Positions 9,144-18,248 are shown, counted from the first letter of the stretch. The stretch: DNA of 64,000 bases from Falsihalocynthiibacter sp042445055 (GCF_042445055.1 NZ_CP170339.1:1-64000); one strand, 5' to 3'. Translations and numbers: made by a program. The notes: generated by a model from the sequence alone, not told the origin.

Positions 9144-9177
9144 AAGGGGGAGTGAATTTGGCCCACCACTCCCCCTT
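9144..9177. repeat. 11-bp perfect inverted repeat in divergent intergenic region
   Basis: AAGGGGGAGTG (9144-9154) and CACTCCCCCTT (9167-9177) form a perfect 11-bp inverted repeat around a 12-base loop, between the hydrolase start (9047) and the LacI start (9319). There is no T-run on either side. It could be a regulator site or an insulating stem-loop between divergent units; the function is not determined. The flanking stretch 9048-9143 is AT-rich and probably holds the hydrolase promoter. Confidence 0.5.
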
Positions 9178-9226
9178 ATCCAAGAGCGTCAAGAGATAGA
9201 GAGCTTGCAGGACGCGTTGGACTCAC

Positions 9227-9240
9227 TGTTAGCGATAACA
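9227..9240. promoter_or_regulatory. LacI-type operator (TGTTAgCGaTAACA)
   Basis: TGTTA and TAACA arms flank a central GCGA, giving a 14-base palindrome with the central CG step typical of LacI/GalR-family operators. It resembles operators known from memory for LacI-family gluconate repressors. It lies 79 bases before the chosen TTG start of the adjacent LacI-family gene, so autoregulation is likely. It also argues against a start at 9205, which would place the operator inside the coding region. Confidence 0.55.
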
Positions 9241-9318
9241 TACCGATTCATCGCGGCTTGGACAAGGGGCATTTTCACGCTAAGCTGCTACAAATGCAGC
9301 ATCACAAGGTTCGTTGAT

Positions 9319-10359
9319 TTGACCCAATCCAACACTCCGCCCAAGCGTACACTCACTTTGCGCGATGTTTCCGAGGCTTCTGGTGTAAGCGAGATGACCG
9401 TTTCGCGTGTGCTGCGCAACCGGGGAGATGTGTCAAAAGACACCCGAGAAAAGGTTCAGGCGGCTGCAAAAAGACTCGGTTATGTGCCGAACAAAATCGC
9501 AGGAGCATTGGCAAGCCAGCGTGTAAACCTCGTTGCTGTAATCATTCCGTCAATGTCCAACATGGTGTTCCCAGAGGTGCTGACCGGGATTTCAGACGTA
9601 CTGGACGACACCCCTCTCCAACCCGTTGTCGGCGTCACAAATTACCTGCCCGAGAAGGAAGAAGCCGTTCTATATGAAATGCTCTCTTGGCGGCCATCTG
9701 GTGTGATCATCGCTGGTCTGGAGCATTCCGAAGCTTCCAAAGCCATGATGCGCAACGCGGGCATACCGATTGTTGAAATCATGGACGTAGACGGCGAACC
9801 AGTTGATGCGATGGTCGGGATTTCCCACCGTCGCGCCGGACGTAAAATGGCGCAGGCGATCATCAAAGCGGGCTACAAACGCATTGGTTTCATGGGGACG
9901 AAAATGCCGCTCGACCACCGCGCGCGCAAACGGTTTGAGGGCTTTACAGAGGCACTAGCCAAAGCGGGGCTAGAGGTCGCAGACCAAGAATTCTACTCTG
10001 GCGGTTCTGCTCTTGCGAAAGGGCGCGAGATGACAGAAGCGATGCTAAAACGCACACCCGATCTGGATTTTCTGTACTATTCCAACGATATGATTGGCGC
10101 TGGCGGTCTTCTGTACTGTTTGGACAAGGGGATCAAAGTTCCCAAACACATCGGTCTTGCGGGCTTTAACGGCGTTGAGCTATTGGACGGTCTACCACGC
10201 CAACTTGCTTCTATGGGATCCGAGCGAAACGAAATCGGGCGCCTTGCTGCACAGATCATCGCACGGCGCTCGTCAGGAGCAGAAGCAAGCGAAGAAGACC
10301 GTATTGAACTCACGCCTAAACTTTGTCTTGGCGACACCCTAAAGCGCAAGAAACGCTAG
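9319..10359 (+). CDS. LacI-family transcriptional repressor (paralogue 1)
   Basis: DNA-binding repressor of 346 aa. The N-terminal helix-turn-helix (LRDVSEASGVSEMTVSRVLR) and hinge helix (IAGALASQ) are followed by a sugar-binding-protein-like core (IIPSMSNMVFPEVL). The TTG at 9319 is chosen. It has an AAGG site (9306-9309) 9 bases upstream, gives the normal family length, and keeps the operator at 9227-9240 outside the gene. An open frame extends to 9205. It is clearly paralogous to the LacI gene at 51262-52257: the core begins VAVIIPSMSNMVFPEV here and IGVIVPSMSNVVFPEV there. The ligand is unknown. Its stop overlaps the stop of the convergent glycosylase gene at CTAG (10356-10359). Confidence 0.88.
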   Translation: MTQSNTPPKRTLTLRDVSEASGVSEMTVSRVLRNRGDVSKDTREKVQAAAKRLGYVPNKIAGALASQRVNLVAVIIPSMSNMVFPEVLTGISDVLDDTPLQPVVGVTNYLPEKEEAVLYEMLSWRPSGVIIAGLEHSEASKAMMRNAGIPIVEIMDVDGEPVDAMVGISHRRAGRKMAQAIIKAGYKRIGFMGTKMPLDHRARKRFEGFTEALAKAGLEVADQEFYSGGSALAKGREMTEAMLKRTPDLDFLYYSNDMIGAGGLLYCLDKGIKVPKHIGLAGFNGVELLDGLPRQLASMGSERNEIGRLAAQIIARRSSGAEASEEDRIELTPKLCLGDTLKRKKR

Positions 10360-11021
10360 ACACTCATCGCAAGGACGCGGCTGATTTCGGTCAGTGAGCG
10401 GCCAGATTCCGCGCGCCATTTATTGAGCGCGTCTTGCGCTTGATAGAATGCGCGTTTGGATGTCGGAGCCTTGTCGATAACACCTTCGGCAACCAGCCTC
10501 GCAACCACGTCCTGCGAGAAAATTGCACTGTCTACGCCCAGCATCCGCAGCGAATATTGCCCCGTTGCGCCGCCTAGACGCGATCCGCGTTTCTTGAGCA
10601 TGAGAAGCAAACCAACGTAATCATCGGCGGGCCATCCAGCGATCGCTTTTGCAACAGAGCCTGATTCTGCGCGCAGATCACTCAGAAACACGGCGTTATC
10701 CCGAACGGATGTTATCTTGCCGCCATGTCGAACGATGCGGGTGTCCTGAATGAGGCGATCAAACATCTCGTCATCCATGAATGCACAGCGCCCGATATCA
10801 AACCCGTGGAACGCCTCTTCAAAGCCTTCCCATTTGGCCTCAATTACTTTCCAACTAAATCCCGCCGAGAATATCTGACGCGCAAATCGCGAGAGCCACC
10901 GATCATCTGGAATCGCCAAAAGTTCATCCAAGGACTTGGGTTTATCAATTAAGGCTTCTAGCGCGTCTGCTCCGCCTTTGCGTTCAGCCGCTATATCGTA
11001 GATTTCGTCAAACGTGCGCAT
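10356..11021 (-). CDS. DNA-3-methyladenine glycosylase I family protein
   Basis: Base-excision repair enzyme family that removes 3-methyladenine from alkylated DNA. The product is 221 aa and its overall pattern (SLDELLAIPDDRWLSRFARQIFSAGFSWKVIEAKW and later SRLGGATGQYSLRMLG) fits the TagI/HhH-GPD-like family. It is longer and more diverged than E. coli Tag, so the exact substrate is uncertain. It is the last gene of a minus-strand series after the lytic transglycosylase gene, and it shares a CTAG stop overlap with the LacI gene. Confidence 0.75.
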   Translation of the reverse strand: MRTFDEIYDIAAERKGGADALEALIDKPKSLDELLAIPDDRWLSRFARQIFSAGFSWKVIEAKWEGFEEAFHGFDIGRCAFMDDEMFDRLIQDTRIVRHGGKITSVRDNAVFLSDLRAESGSVAKAIAGWPADDYVGLLLMLKKRGSRLGGATGQYSLRMLGVDSAIFSQDVVARLVAEGVIDKAPTSKRAFYQAQDALNKWRAESGRSLTEISRVLAMSV

Positions 11022-11060
11022 TGCCTTACCCCTTAATGAACCGAGGCAAGTATGACGCTA

Positions 11061-12335
11061 TTATTGCAAACGTTTCAATATGGTTGAGCTGGCAAAGCCA
11101 TCCGGAACCAATCCGACGCTATTCTGAAATGCTTTGATCGCCGCAATGGTATTGGGGCCGATAATGCCATCCGCCCCCTGCGTATCAAAACCCGCCTTCG
11201 TCAGGCGCTCTTGCATTTCGATCTTTTCGGTAATGCGAAGCGGACGCTCGTCGCGTGGCCATTCCGACTTTATTGCGGGGCGTCCCGCGATACGATCCGC
11301 CAAATGCCCCACACCAATCACATAGGCATCGGCGGTGTTGTAACGCTCGATGACCTGGAAATTGTTGAAGATCATAAACGCAACTCCGCGCGCACCAGCA
11401 GGAAGCAGGATGGACGCTTCACCATGGTCCGGTACAACCTTGCCATGTATATCCCGCACCCCAAGTTCCGCCCATTCCTGCGGCGACTTCTTCACGCGCT
11501 CGGTCGTTTGTAGGTAATCGAACCCCTTGGGCAAACCGACCTCGACACCCCAAGGTTGCCCTTTCGTCCAGCCAAACCCCTTAAGGTATGCAGCAGTAGA
11601 AGCGAGCGCATCTGCGGGATTGTCACTCCAGATATCGCGCTTGCCGTCTCCTGTGAAATCCACGGCGTAGGAGAGATATGATGTCGGGATGAATTGAGTA
11701 TGCCCCATCGCGCCCGCCCATGACCCCGTCATCTTACTTGGGGGAACATCGCCCGACTGAACGATCTGAAGGGCGGCAATGAGTTGGTCCTCAAAGAACG
11801 CTCCGCGACGGCCATCAAATGCAAGCGTCGCCAAAGCTTCGATGATTGGAACTGAGCCACGGAACGAACCATAGGCGCTCTCGAGCCCCCACACAGCCGC
11901 AACGATTTCTTTCTCGACGCCGTAGGTATCCTCAATCTTCTGCAAAACGTCGCCATGTTTCTGAACCGCCGCGCGACCGTTGCTAATGCGCGCATCCGAG
12001 GCGGCGCTGTCCAGATACTCCCATATCTGCTTGGTGAATTCGGATTGGTTTCGATCCCGTTTCACCACATCGGAATTATACGAAATTCCTGAAAAGGCCT
12101 CATTCAATACACGATCAGAAATGCCCTGCGCGCGCGCTCTTTGACGGAAACCGTTCAACCAGTTACCAAACTCGCTGGCGCCCTGCACTTCTGCCATATG
12201 AATGTCCCCTGTGGTGGTTTTAATGATTACTTCCGGACGTTGAACAGGACGCGGCCAATCCCCCGTCGCATAAGCTGTTATCGGACTAAAAATAAGGGCA
12301 ATCGCCACGGCGTTCGTTTTCAAGCGCATAGTCAT
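11061..12335 (-). CDS. Lytic murein transglycosylase (MltB type) with peptidoglycan-binding domain
   Basis: Cleaves the glycan strands of peptidoglycan with formation of 1,6-anhydro-muramic ends. The product is about 424 aa. A signal peptide ends near SPITAYA. The SLT2/MltB catalytic domain contains the glutamate motif WGLESAYGSF and GAMGHTQFIPTSYL, and a C-terminal peptidoglycan-binding domain shows GADGIIGPNTIAAIKAFQ. There is no lipobox, so it is periplasmic rather than a lipoprotein. The frame runs to a TTG at 12350, but ATG at 12335 (or 12329) fits the signal peptide better; no strong ribosome site decides. Confidence 0.9.
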   Translation of the reverse strand: MTMRLKTNAVAIALIFSPITAYATGDWPRPVQRPEVIIKTTTGDIHMAEVQGASEFGNWLNGFRQRARAQGISDRVLNEAFSGISYNSDVVKRDRNQSEFTKQIWEYLDSAASDARISNGRAAVQKHGDVLQKIEDTYGVEKEIVAAVWGLESAYGSFRGSVPIIEALATLAFDGRRGAFFEDQLIAALQIVQSGDVPPSKMTGSWAGAMGHTQFIPTSYLSYAVDFTGDGKRDIWSDNPADALASTAAYLKGFGWTKGQPWGVEVGLPKGFDYLQTTERVKKSPQEWAELGVRDIHGKVVPDHGEASILLPAGARGVAFMIFNNFQVIERYNTADAYVIGVGHLADRIAGRPAIKSEWPRDERPLRITEKIEMQERLTKAGFDTQGADGIIGPNTIAAIKAFQNSVGLVPDGFASSTILKRLQ

Positions 12336-12418
12336 CCATTGGTTAATCAATAACAGATTATCGCATTCGGACTCTGTGTAAATGCTGCTTTCAAATGGGT
12401 GGCAATCCCCTGCCGATT

Positions 12419-14680
12419 CTACTTGCTGCGCTTGCGGGCAACCTTCCTCTTGATCTTTGCTTTCTTGCTGCGGGTCTGGCCAACTTTCCGCCCTCTGTGC
12501 GTCTTGCCACCCCGCGATCCACGCCCCTTGGGAAGGGGTTTACCATCAAGTTCCAACAACTCAAGCGTCACACCGCCGGTGGTGGGGGTGGCTTCGGCCA
12601 GTCGCACCAAAGCAGGTTGTCCCAAGGTGATTTTCAGGCCCGATTGTTCCCCGATCAACGCGTTGGCGTCTTCGTCATGAACAAAATACTCGCGGCCAAT
12701 TGTTGCCACGGGCACCAACCCATCGGCGCCTGTTTCATCCAGCTTGATAAACACGCCAAACCGCGCAATGCCTGCGACACGGCCGCTAAATTCATTGCCA
12801 AGGCGTTCGGAGAGGTAACTCGCAAGATAACGATCCGTGGTGTCACGTTCGGCGACCATACTGCGGCGTTCGGTGTCGGAAATCTGCTTACCCGTTTCCT
12901 CAAGCTGTTCGATATCCTGAGGCGACAGTCCGTCTTTGCCCCACCCATGCGCGGAAATCAGGGCGCGATGCACGATAAGGTCGGCGTATCTGCGGATGGG
13001 AGAGGTGAAGTGCGCATAGTTGCGCAAAGCCAGTCCAAAATGCGAAAAGTTTTCAGGAGCGTAATACGCCTGTGTCATTGAGCGCAGCGCCGAAATGTTA
13101 ATCAGCTCTTCTTGCTCGGTTCCCGCCGCCTGACTCAACAATTGGTTCAAATGCCGCGTCTGAAGCACCTGGCCCTTTGCCAACACAAAGCCAGATGAAA
13201 TTGCCGTCTCCCTGAGGGATTCCAGCTTTTCGGCACTCGGTTCTTCGTGAACCCTGAACAGCAACGGTTGCTTCTTTTCGATCAGTGTTTCGGCCGCTGC
13301 AACGTTGGCCAGAACCATGAACTCCTCAATCAAGCGGTGCGCATCCAGACGATCTCGGAACGCGACAGAGATGACTTTCCCCTCTTCAGAAAGCTCAATC
13401 CGACGCTCTGGCAAGTTCAGATCAAGCGGCTGCCGACGCTGGCGCGCTTTCACCAAAACGTCGTAGGCAGCATAGAGAGGCTTTATAACCTCCTCCAAGA
13501 GCGGCGCACATTTCTCGTTTACGTTGCCATCCATCGCGGCCTGAACCTCAGAATAGGCCAACGAAGCATGTGATTTCATCATCGCGCGATGGAACTGATG
13601 GCTGATTTTGTTGCCATCTTTGTCCAAGACCATTCGCACCGCCATACAGGCCCGCTCGACATCCTCATGAAGCGAACATAGATCTCCCGACAAACGATCG
13701 GGAAGCATCGGAACGACGCGGTCTGGAAAATAGCTTGAGTTCCCGCGTTTGCGCGCTTCGCGATCAAGGGCACTTCCGGGCGTGACGTAATACGCCACAT
13801 CCGCAATCGCGACCCAAACGACATGACCGTCAGGGTTTTTCGGATCATCATCTGCATGGGCAAAACAGGCGTCGTCATGGTCCCGCGCATCTGGCGGATC
13901 AATCGTAACCAGCGGCATATCCCGCAGATCAAGCCGCTTGCCTAGTGGCGCTGGCTTGGCGGCATCTGCTTGTGCAATCACATCATCAGGAAAGCTATCC
14001 GGAATCCCGTGTTGGTGGATCGCAATAAGCGAAACAGCCTTGGGCGATGACGGATCCCCTAATCGGGCAACGACCTTCGCACGCGGCAAACCCATGCGCG
14101 ACTTAGGGCCGGTTTGCTGTGCCTCAACAAGTTCTCCGTCGCGCGCCTCAAGCGTCGCACCCTCGGCGATCTTCCATTCCTTATCGCTTCCCTTGTCGAT
14201 CGGAACCAATCGCCCACCTTCGTGGCTTTCGCGGAAAATACCGACAATCCGTAGTGGATTAGTGCCTATCTGACGGATCAGGCGCCCTTCATAATCATGG
14301 GTATCGCCTTTGAGCTTGGTAAGACGCGCAAGAATGCGGTTACCCGCGCCCAACGCTGCCTCGCCTGCTTTGGCACGCATGATGATCGTGGGTTGCGCTG
14401 CTTCTCCCTGCCACTCAAGAGGTCTTGCCAGCAAATCGCCATCGTCATTCGGTCCGATAATCTCCAAGACGCTGACGGGCGGAAGGCTCTCTGGATCGCT
14501 ATAGCTTTGCTTGCGTTTCTGGAGGTGCCCATCCGCCTCTAGCTCGCGAAGAACGCGCTTCAGATCAATCCGCGCTGCACCCTTGATGCCAAAGGCCTTG
14601 GCGATATCGCGTTTGCTTGTCTTGGTTGGGTTATCGGAAATCCACTGGAGGACTTCCTCTTTTGAGGGAATATGTACCAT
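12419..14680 (-). CDS. rnr: Ribonuclease R
   Basis: Processive 3'-5' exoribonuclease of the RNase II/RNB family that degrades structured RNA and takes part in rRNA and tmRNA-linked quality control. The product is 753 aa. It has an N-terminal winged-helix region (SKEEVLQWISDNPTKTSKRDIAKAF), cold-shock OB domains, and the RNB core with the metal-binding motif DPPDARDHDDACFA. The S1 domain shows GRVAGIARFGVFIKLDETGADG, and the very basic Lys/Arg tail is characteristic of RNase R. It is downstream of dapE and the glycosyltransferase gene on the same strand. Confidence 0.95.
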   Translation of the reverse strand: MVHIPSKEEVLQWISDNPTKTSKRDIAKAFGIKGAARIDLKRVLRELEADGHLQKRKQSYSDPESLPPVSVLEIIGPNDDGDLLARPLEWQGEAAQPTIIMRAKAGEAALGAGNRILARLTKLKGDTHDYEGRLIRQIGTNPLRIVGIFRESHEGGRLVPIDKGSDKEWKIAEGATLEARDGELVEAQQTGPKSRMGLPRAKVVARLGDPSSPKAVSLIAIHQHGIPDSFPDDVIAQADAAKPAPLGKRLDLRDMPLVTIDPPDARDHDDACFAHADDDPKNPDGHVVWVAIADVAYYVTPGSALDREARKRGNSSYFPDRVVPMLPDRLSGDLCSLHEDVERACMAVRMVLDKDGNKISHQFHRAMMKSHASLAYSEVQAAMDGNVNEKCAPLLEEVIKPLYAAYDVLVKARQRRQPLDLNLPERRIELSEEGKVISVAFRDRLDAHRLIEEFMVLANVAAAETLIEKKQPLLFRVHEEPSAEKLESLRETAISSGFVLAKGQVLQTRHLNQLLSQAAGTEQEELINISALRSMTQAYYAPENFSHFGLALRNYAHFTSPIRRYADLIVHRALISAHGWGKDGLSPQDIEQLEETGKQISDTERRSMVAERDTTDRYLASYLSERLGNEFSGRVAGIARFGVFIKLDETGADGLVPVATIGREYFVHDEDANALIGEQSGLKITLGQPALVRLAEATPTTGGVTLELLELDGKPLPKGRGSRGGKTHRGRKVGQTRSKKAKIKRKVARKRSK

Positions 14681-14712
14681 AAATCTGGCGTAGCACGGAG
14701 GCGTAGAAACGT

Positions 14713-15306
14713 CTATGGGCGCCGTGATTGGTGCGCTATCAGATCGGCAAGCGTATCAATGTCTTGAAGCGTCGCGACCTCGGCGATCGTCAATCCGTCA
14801 AACGAAGCCCGTGAATCCGCAAGCGCATATTCGGATGACCATCTGACGTTCTGAAATATCCTCGACGGCGGCCGCGCAACGCGCTTTAGCCCGACCAACC
14901 AATACCCGCCATCACCCGAAGGGCCAAACACGGCCTGATGATTGCCAAGCGATTTGAACGCGGCGTTTATGTGGTGCTTCTCAACAGTCGGGATATCGCT
15001 CCCGATGATCACGACTGGGCCGCGGGGCAGTTCATGAAAAAGCCTCGCCATCCTGTCGCCAAGGTCGCCTTGCCCCTGCATGACGCGAAGATATTTGTTC
15101 GGCCAGATGCGGCTCTTGCTTCCTTCGATATCTGGCGCAACCGCTAGCGTAATTTGCCAGCGCGGATCGTCTAGCCGCCGCAAAAGGCGCGCAACCTGAT
15201 GTCGATACCACCACGCGGCGGCCACCATCCCCATTCCAACGCCAAGCCGTGTTTTCACCCGCCCTGGTCGTGGTTCCTTGAGCATGATGACCAGATGCCT
15301 CTTCAA
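14713..15306 (-). CDS. TIGR04282/DUF2064 family nucleotidyl- or glycosyl-transferase-like protein
   Basis: A 197 aa protein of the GT-A-fold family related to CofC-like nucleotidyltransferases. The N-terminal KEPRPGRVKTRLG is the nucleotide-binding signature, VVIIGSDIPT is the DxD-like region, and VFGPSGDGGYWLVGL is the family motif. The biochemical role is not established. The start is a TTG at 15304-15306 overlapping the stop of the upstream GNAT gene as TTGA, which preserves the first beta strand. An in-frame ATG at 15285 would remove it. It is likely co-transcribed with dapE and GNAT. Confidence 0.75.
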   Translation of the reverse strand: MKRHLVIMLKEPRPGRVKTRLGVGMGMVAAAWWYRHQVARLLRRLDDPRWQITLAVAPDIEGSKSRIWPNKYLRVMQGQGDLGDRMARLFHELPRGPVVIIGSDIPTVEKHHINAAFKSLGNHQAVFGPSGDGGYWLVGLKRVARPPSRIFQNVRWSSEYALADSRASFDGLTIAEVATLQDIDTLADLIAHQSRRP

Positions 15307-15725
15307 AGAACCCGTTCCATGTCGCGATGAGGGATGCCCGCATCATCATAGGGCGCGCCATAAGCCGCAAAGCCCGCTTTCTCATAAAACGGAATTGCGT
15401 AGACCTGTGCCGAAAGATACGCGCGCTTCAGGTTCTTGCGGGAGCGAAAATACGCGATACTTGCCTCGATTAGCTCTGCACCAAGCCCCGTCCCGCGATG
15501 CGATTGCAAGACACAAACACGACCGATCTTGCCTGTTTCACCAGAGAACAAAAGGCGCGCTGTGCCAACTGGCCGCCCATCATCCATAGCAATCAAATGA
15601 ACCGCGGCATCATCGAGGTCGTCGATTTCTTCTTCAACAGAAATGCCCTGCTCATCAACGAAAACCGCCATCCGCAACGCAATACAGGCGGCGATATCGT
15701 CGGTCTCGTGAATGGTTATGCTCAT
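15303..15725 (-). CDS. GNAT family N-acetyltransferase
   Basis: A 140 aa acetyltransferase of the GNAT fold. The acetyl-CoA-binding motif A region reads GRVCVLQSHRGTGLGAELIEA, with motif B near FYEKAGFAAYG. The start region (DIAACIALRMAVFVDEQGI) resembles ElaA/YjcF-type enzymes. The substrate is unknown. It begins inside the dapE stop (ATGA at 15722-15725) and ends inside the next start (TTGA), so three genes are translationally coupled. Confidence 0.85.
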   Translation of the reverse strand: MSITIHETDDIAACIALRMAVFVDEQGISVEEEIDDLDDAAVHLIAMDDGRPVGTARLLFSGETGKIGRVCVLQSHRGTGLGAELIEASIAYFRSRKNLKRAYLSAQVYAIPFYEKAGFAAYGAPYDDAGIPHRDMERVL

Positions 15726-16867
15726 GCAAAATAGTCCGTCAGGATACGCGTATAGATACCCTTGAGCTGCTGGATATGCGCAATCTCGACGCGCTCATCG
15801 ACTTGGTGCATTGTCTTGCCGACCAACCCGAACTCAACAACAGGGCAGTGATCCTTAACAAAGCGCGCATCGGATGTGCCGCCCGAAGTAGAGAGGCTTG
15901 GCGTCACGCCTGTTTCCGCAGCAACGGCCTTGGAGACGATCTCGGAAAGTTCACCTGGGGGCGTCACGAAACTTTCACCAGAATTCTTTACCACGACCTG
16001 AACGCCGACACCCATTTCATCGGCAATCTTCGCCGCCTCTTGGTTGAGCCAAGCCGTCAGGCTCTCTCCGGAATGAAGATCGTTATAGCGAATGTTAACC
16101 GTTCCCTTGCAAAGCGCGGGGATCACATTGGTCGCGGGATTTCCCGCATCAATTGTTGTAATCGCAAGTGTGGACGCATCGAAATGATCGGTGCCTTGGT
16201 CCAATTCATGGCTCGCCAACCGATCCATAAGCCGCGCCATCGCTGGCATCGGGTTTTTCGCGCGGTGGGGATAGGCCGAGTGCCCCTGCACGCCCGTCAC
16301 TGTGAAAAATGCCGTGAGGCTTCCGCGACGGCCGATCTTCATCATTTCGCCCATCGTTTCGGGGCACGTCGGTTCGCCAACCAAGCAAACCGTCATCGCT
16401 TCGCCCATCTGTTGCATATAATCAAGGAGCGCGGTTGTACCGTCGATGGCGTCGCCTTCTTCGTCGCCCGTGATCGTTAGAATGATCGCGCCTTGTGGCG
16501 GGGCGGTTTGGACCAAATCAATCGCAGCTGCGACAAATGCCGCAACGCCCGACTTCATATCCGTAGCGCCGCGCCCGTATAGCCAGCCGTCCTTGATCTC
16601 GGCACCGAAAGGCTCAACCGTCCATGCGGCGTGATCGCCAACGGGCACAACATCTGTGTGCCCGTTGAACCCGAACGACTTGTTCGCTCCACGATGTCCC
16701 CAACGCGCAAATAGATTGGAAACGCCGCCTTTATCTACGCGCGTACACTCAAATCCGGCCTCGCTCAGGAGCCTCTCAAGCAATACCAATGCGCCCCCTT
16801 CTTCAGGAGTCACAGATGGACAGCGAATGAGGTCGGCAGTTAGGGAAACGGGATCAATTGGGGGCAT
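15722..16867 (-). CDS. dapE: Succinyl-diaminopimelate desuccinylase
   Basis: Zinc-dependent M20-family hydrolase that converts N-succinyl-LL-diaminopimelate to LL-diaminopimelate in the lysine and peptidoglycan-precursor pathway. The product is 381 aa. Metal and catalytic motifs are GHTDVVPVGD, GRGATDMKSG and TGDEEGDAIDG, with a C-terminal STSGGTSDARF and a final metal His in GKTMHQVDER. An AAGGAGAG site precedes the ATG. dapD lies upstream on the same strand, separated by one small hypothetical gene, so the succinylase branch is clustered here. Confidence 0.95.
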   Translation of the reverse strand: MPPIDPVSLTADLIRCPSVTPEEGGALVLLERLLSEAGFECTRVDKGGVSNLFARWGHRGANKSFGFNGHTDVVPVGDHAAWTVEPFGAEIKDGWLYGRGATDMKSGVAAFVAAAIDLVQTAPPQGAIILTITGDEEGDAIDGTTALLDYMQQMGEAMTVCLVGEPTCPETMGEMMKIGRRGSLTAFFTVTGVQGHSAYPHRAKNPMPAMARLMDRLASHELDQGTDHFDASTLAITTIDAGNPATNVIPALCKGTVNIRYNDLHSGESLTAWLNQEAAKIADEMGVGVQVVVKNSGESFVTPPGELSEIVSKAVAAETGVTPSLSTSGGTSDARFVKDHCPVVEFGLVGKTMHQVDERVEIAHIQQLKGIYTRILTDYFA

Positions 16868-16948
16868 GGAACTCTCCTTTTCTCAAAGAGTTCGGTACCC
16901 GCTTGGCTCACAGATCGCAAGCCTTTCGCATGTAGAGGGAATGGTTCG

Positions 16949-17287
16949 CTAGTCGTAAAAAGGCGTGGATTGCACAACGATTACGCTGTTTTCCACTTTG
17001 GCGCGTTCCATCAATTCGCGCTCTTCGTCAGAGATGTCATGCCCCTCTGCAAGGCGTTCTTCGAGGGTGCCATATCCGGAGACATCAAGCGGTGCCATAT
17101 CTGCTTGTTTGAGGATCGCGACTGTCTCACGAACAGCCTCGGCTTCGTCCACGCCGCTCGCAAACACCATCAGCGCAGCGCCTGTTGATTTTGCGGGCAA
17201 ACCGTCGTTTTCGCTGCGGCCCACTTCGACCAAAAGGGTAAAGACCTGTTGGCGCGAGGGTTTGTCTGATTTCTTATCTTTTTTCAT
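16949..17287 (-). CDS. Conserved-looking hypothetical protein between dapD and dapE
   Basis: A 112 aa soluble, acidic protein with a lysine-rich start (MKKDKKSDKPSRQ) and no signal peptide or membrane segment. Its centre (FASGVDEAEAVRETVAILKQADMAPLDVSGYGTLEERL) looks like a compact alpha/beta fold, and its C-terminus ends with a beta-like VIVVQSTPFYD. I do not recognise a function. Its position on the dapD-dapE strand, with short gaps (43 bases to dapD, 81 to dapE), suggests co-transcription with diaminopimelate synthesis. Confidence 0.7.
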   Translation of the reverse strand: MKKDKKSDKPSRQQVFTLLVEVGRSENDGLPAKSTGAALMVFASGVDEAEAVRETVAILKQADMAPLDVSGYGTLEERLAEGHDISDEERELMERAKVENSVIVVQSTPFYD

Positions 17288-17330
17288 GGGCCTCGCTTAA
17301 CAACAGCAAGGCCCACGGTCAATGATCCGC

Positions 17331-18158
17331 TTAGTCGCGCAACAATTCGTTGATGCCCGTTTTAGAGCGTGTGCGCTCGTCCACGGTTTTCACGATCACC
17401 GCGCAATAGAGGTTAACGCCGTTTTTGCTTGGCATAGAGCCAGACACAACAACGGAATATGGTGGCACTTCCCCATACATGATTTCGCCCGTCTCGCGAT
17501 TTACGATCTTGGTGGATTGACCAATGAACACACCCATGCCCAAAACCGCGCCTTCGCGCACGATGCAACCCTCAACCACTTCAGAGCGCGCCCCTATAAA
17601 GCAGTTATCCTCAATGATGGTTGGACCCGCTTGCATTGGTTCCAGCACCCCGCCGATACCAACGCCGCCCGAGAGGTGAACGTTCTTGCCGATTTGCGCA
17701 CAGGAGCCAACAGTGGCCCATGTATCGACCATCGTGCCTTCGTCAACATATGCGCCTAGGTTCACGAATGACGGCATCAAAACAACGCCCGGCGCAATGA
17801 ATGCCGACTTGCGGACAACGGTGTTTGGAACAGCGCGGAAGCCCGCCTCTTTCCATTGGTCCGCGCCCCAGCCTTTGAACTTGCTGTCAACTTTGTCCCA
17901 CCAGCCAGAGCCTTGTGGGCCCCCTGTTTGCTCTTCCATGTCCTTGATACGGAAGCCGAGCAGAACCGCCTTCTTGGCCCATTGGTTCACATGCCAATCA
18001 CCGTTTTCCTGACGTTCTGCGACGCGTAACTTACCGCTATCAAGGGCATTTAGCGTGTCCTCGATGGCTTCGCGTGTTTCTCCCGTTGTGGCGGGTGTGA
18101 TGGTATCGCGGGCATCCCACGCGGCTTCGATGGCGGATTCAAGTTGTGCATTAGACAT
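17331..18158 (-). CDS. dapD: 2,3,4,5-tetrahydropyridine-2,6-dicarboxylate N-succinyltransferase
   Basis: Succinyl-CoA-dependent enzyme that makes N-succinyl-2-amino-6-oxopimelate in diaminopimelate synthesis. The product is 275 aa, the standard length. The C-terminal half is a left-handed hexapeptide beta-helix (VVLMPSFVNLGAYVDEGTMVDTWATVGSCAQIGKNVHLSGG). An AGGAAGA site lies upstream of the ATG. The gene is the first of the minus-strand dap run and is divergent from the LOG-family gene, with 90 bases between starts. Confidence 0.95.
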   Translation of the reverse strand: MSNAQLESAIEAAWDARDTITPATTGETREAIEDTLNALDSGKLRVAERQENGDWHVNQWAKKAVLLGFRIKDMEEQTGGPQGSGWWDKVDSKFKGWGADQWKEAGFRAVPNTVVRKSAFIAPGVVLMPSFVNLGAYVDEGTMVDTWATVGSCAQIGKNVHLSGGVGIGGVLEPMQAGPTIIEDNCFIGARSEVVEGCIVREGAVLGMGVFIGQSTKIVNRETGEIMYGEVPPYSVVVSGSMPSKNGVNLYCAVIVKTVDERTRSKTGINELLRD

Positions 18159-18248
18159 GGTTAATTCGTCTTCCTGTATGGCATCGGTTGCTCGAAGGAT
18201 ATAGCCTCAGAAGCATAAGCGCGCAATGCAGGTAAAAGGAAACGATAC

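Noticed and set aside
12395..13081. 228-codon open frame antisense to the rnr 3' end
   Set aside because: Composition and position are explained by rnr on the other strand; no family resemblance was seen.
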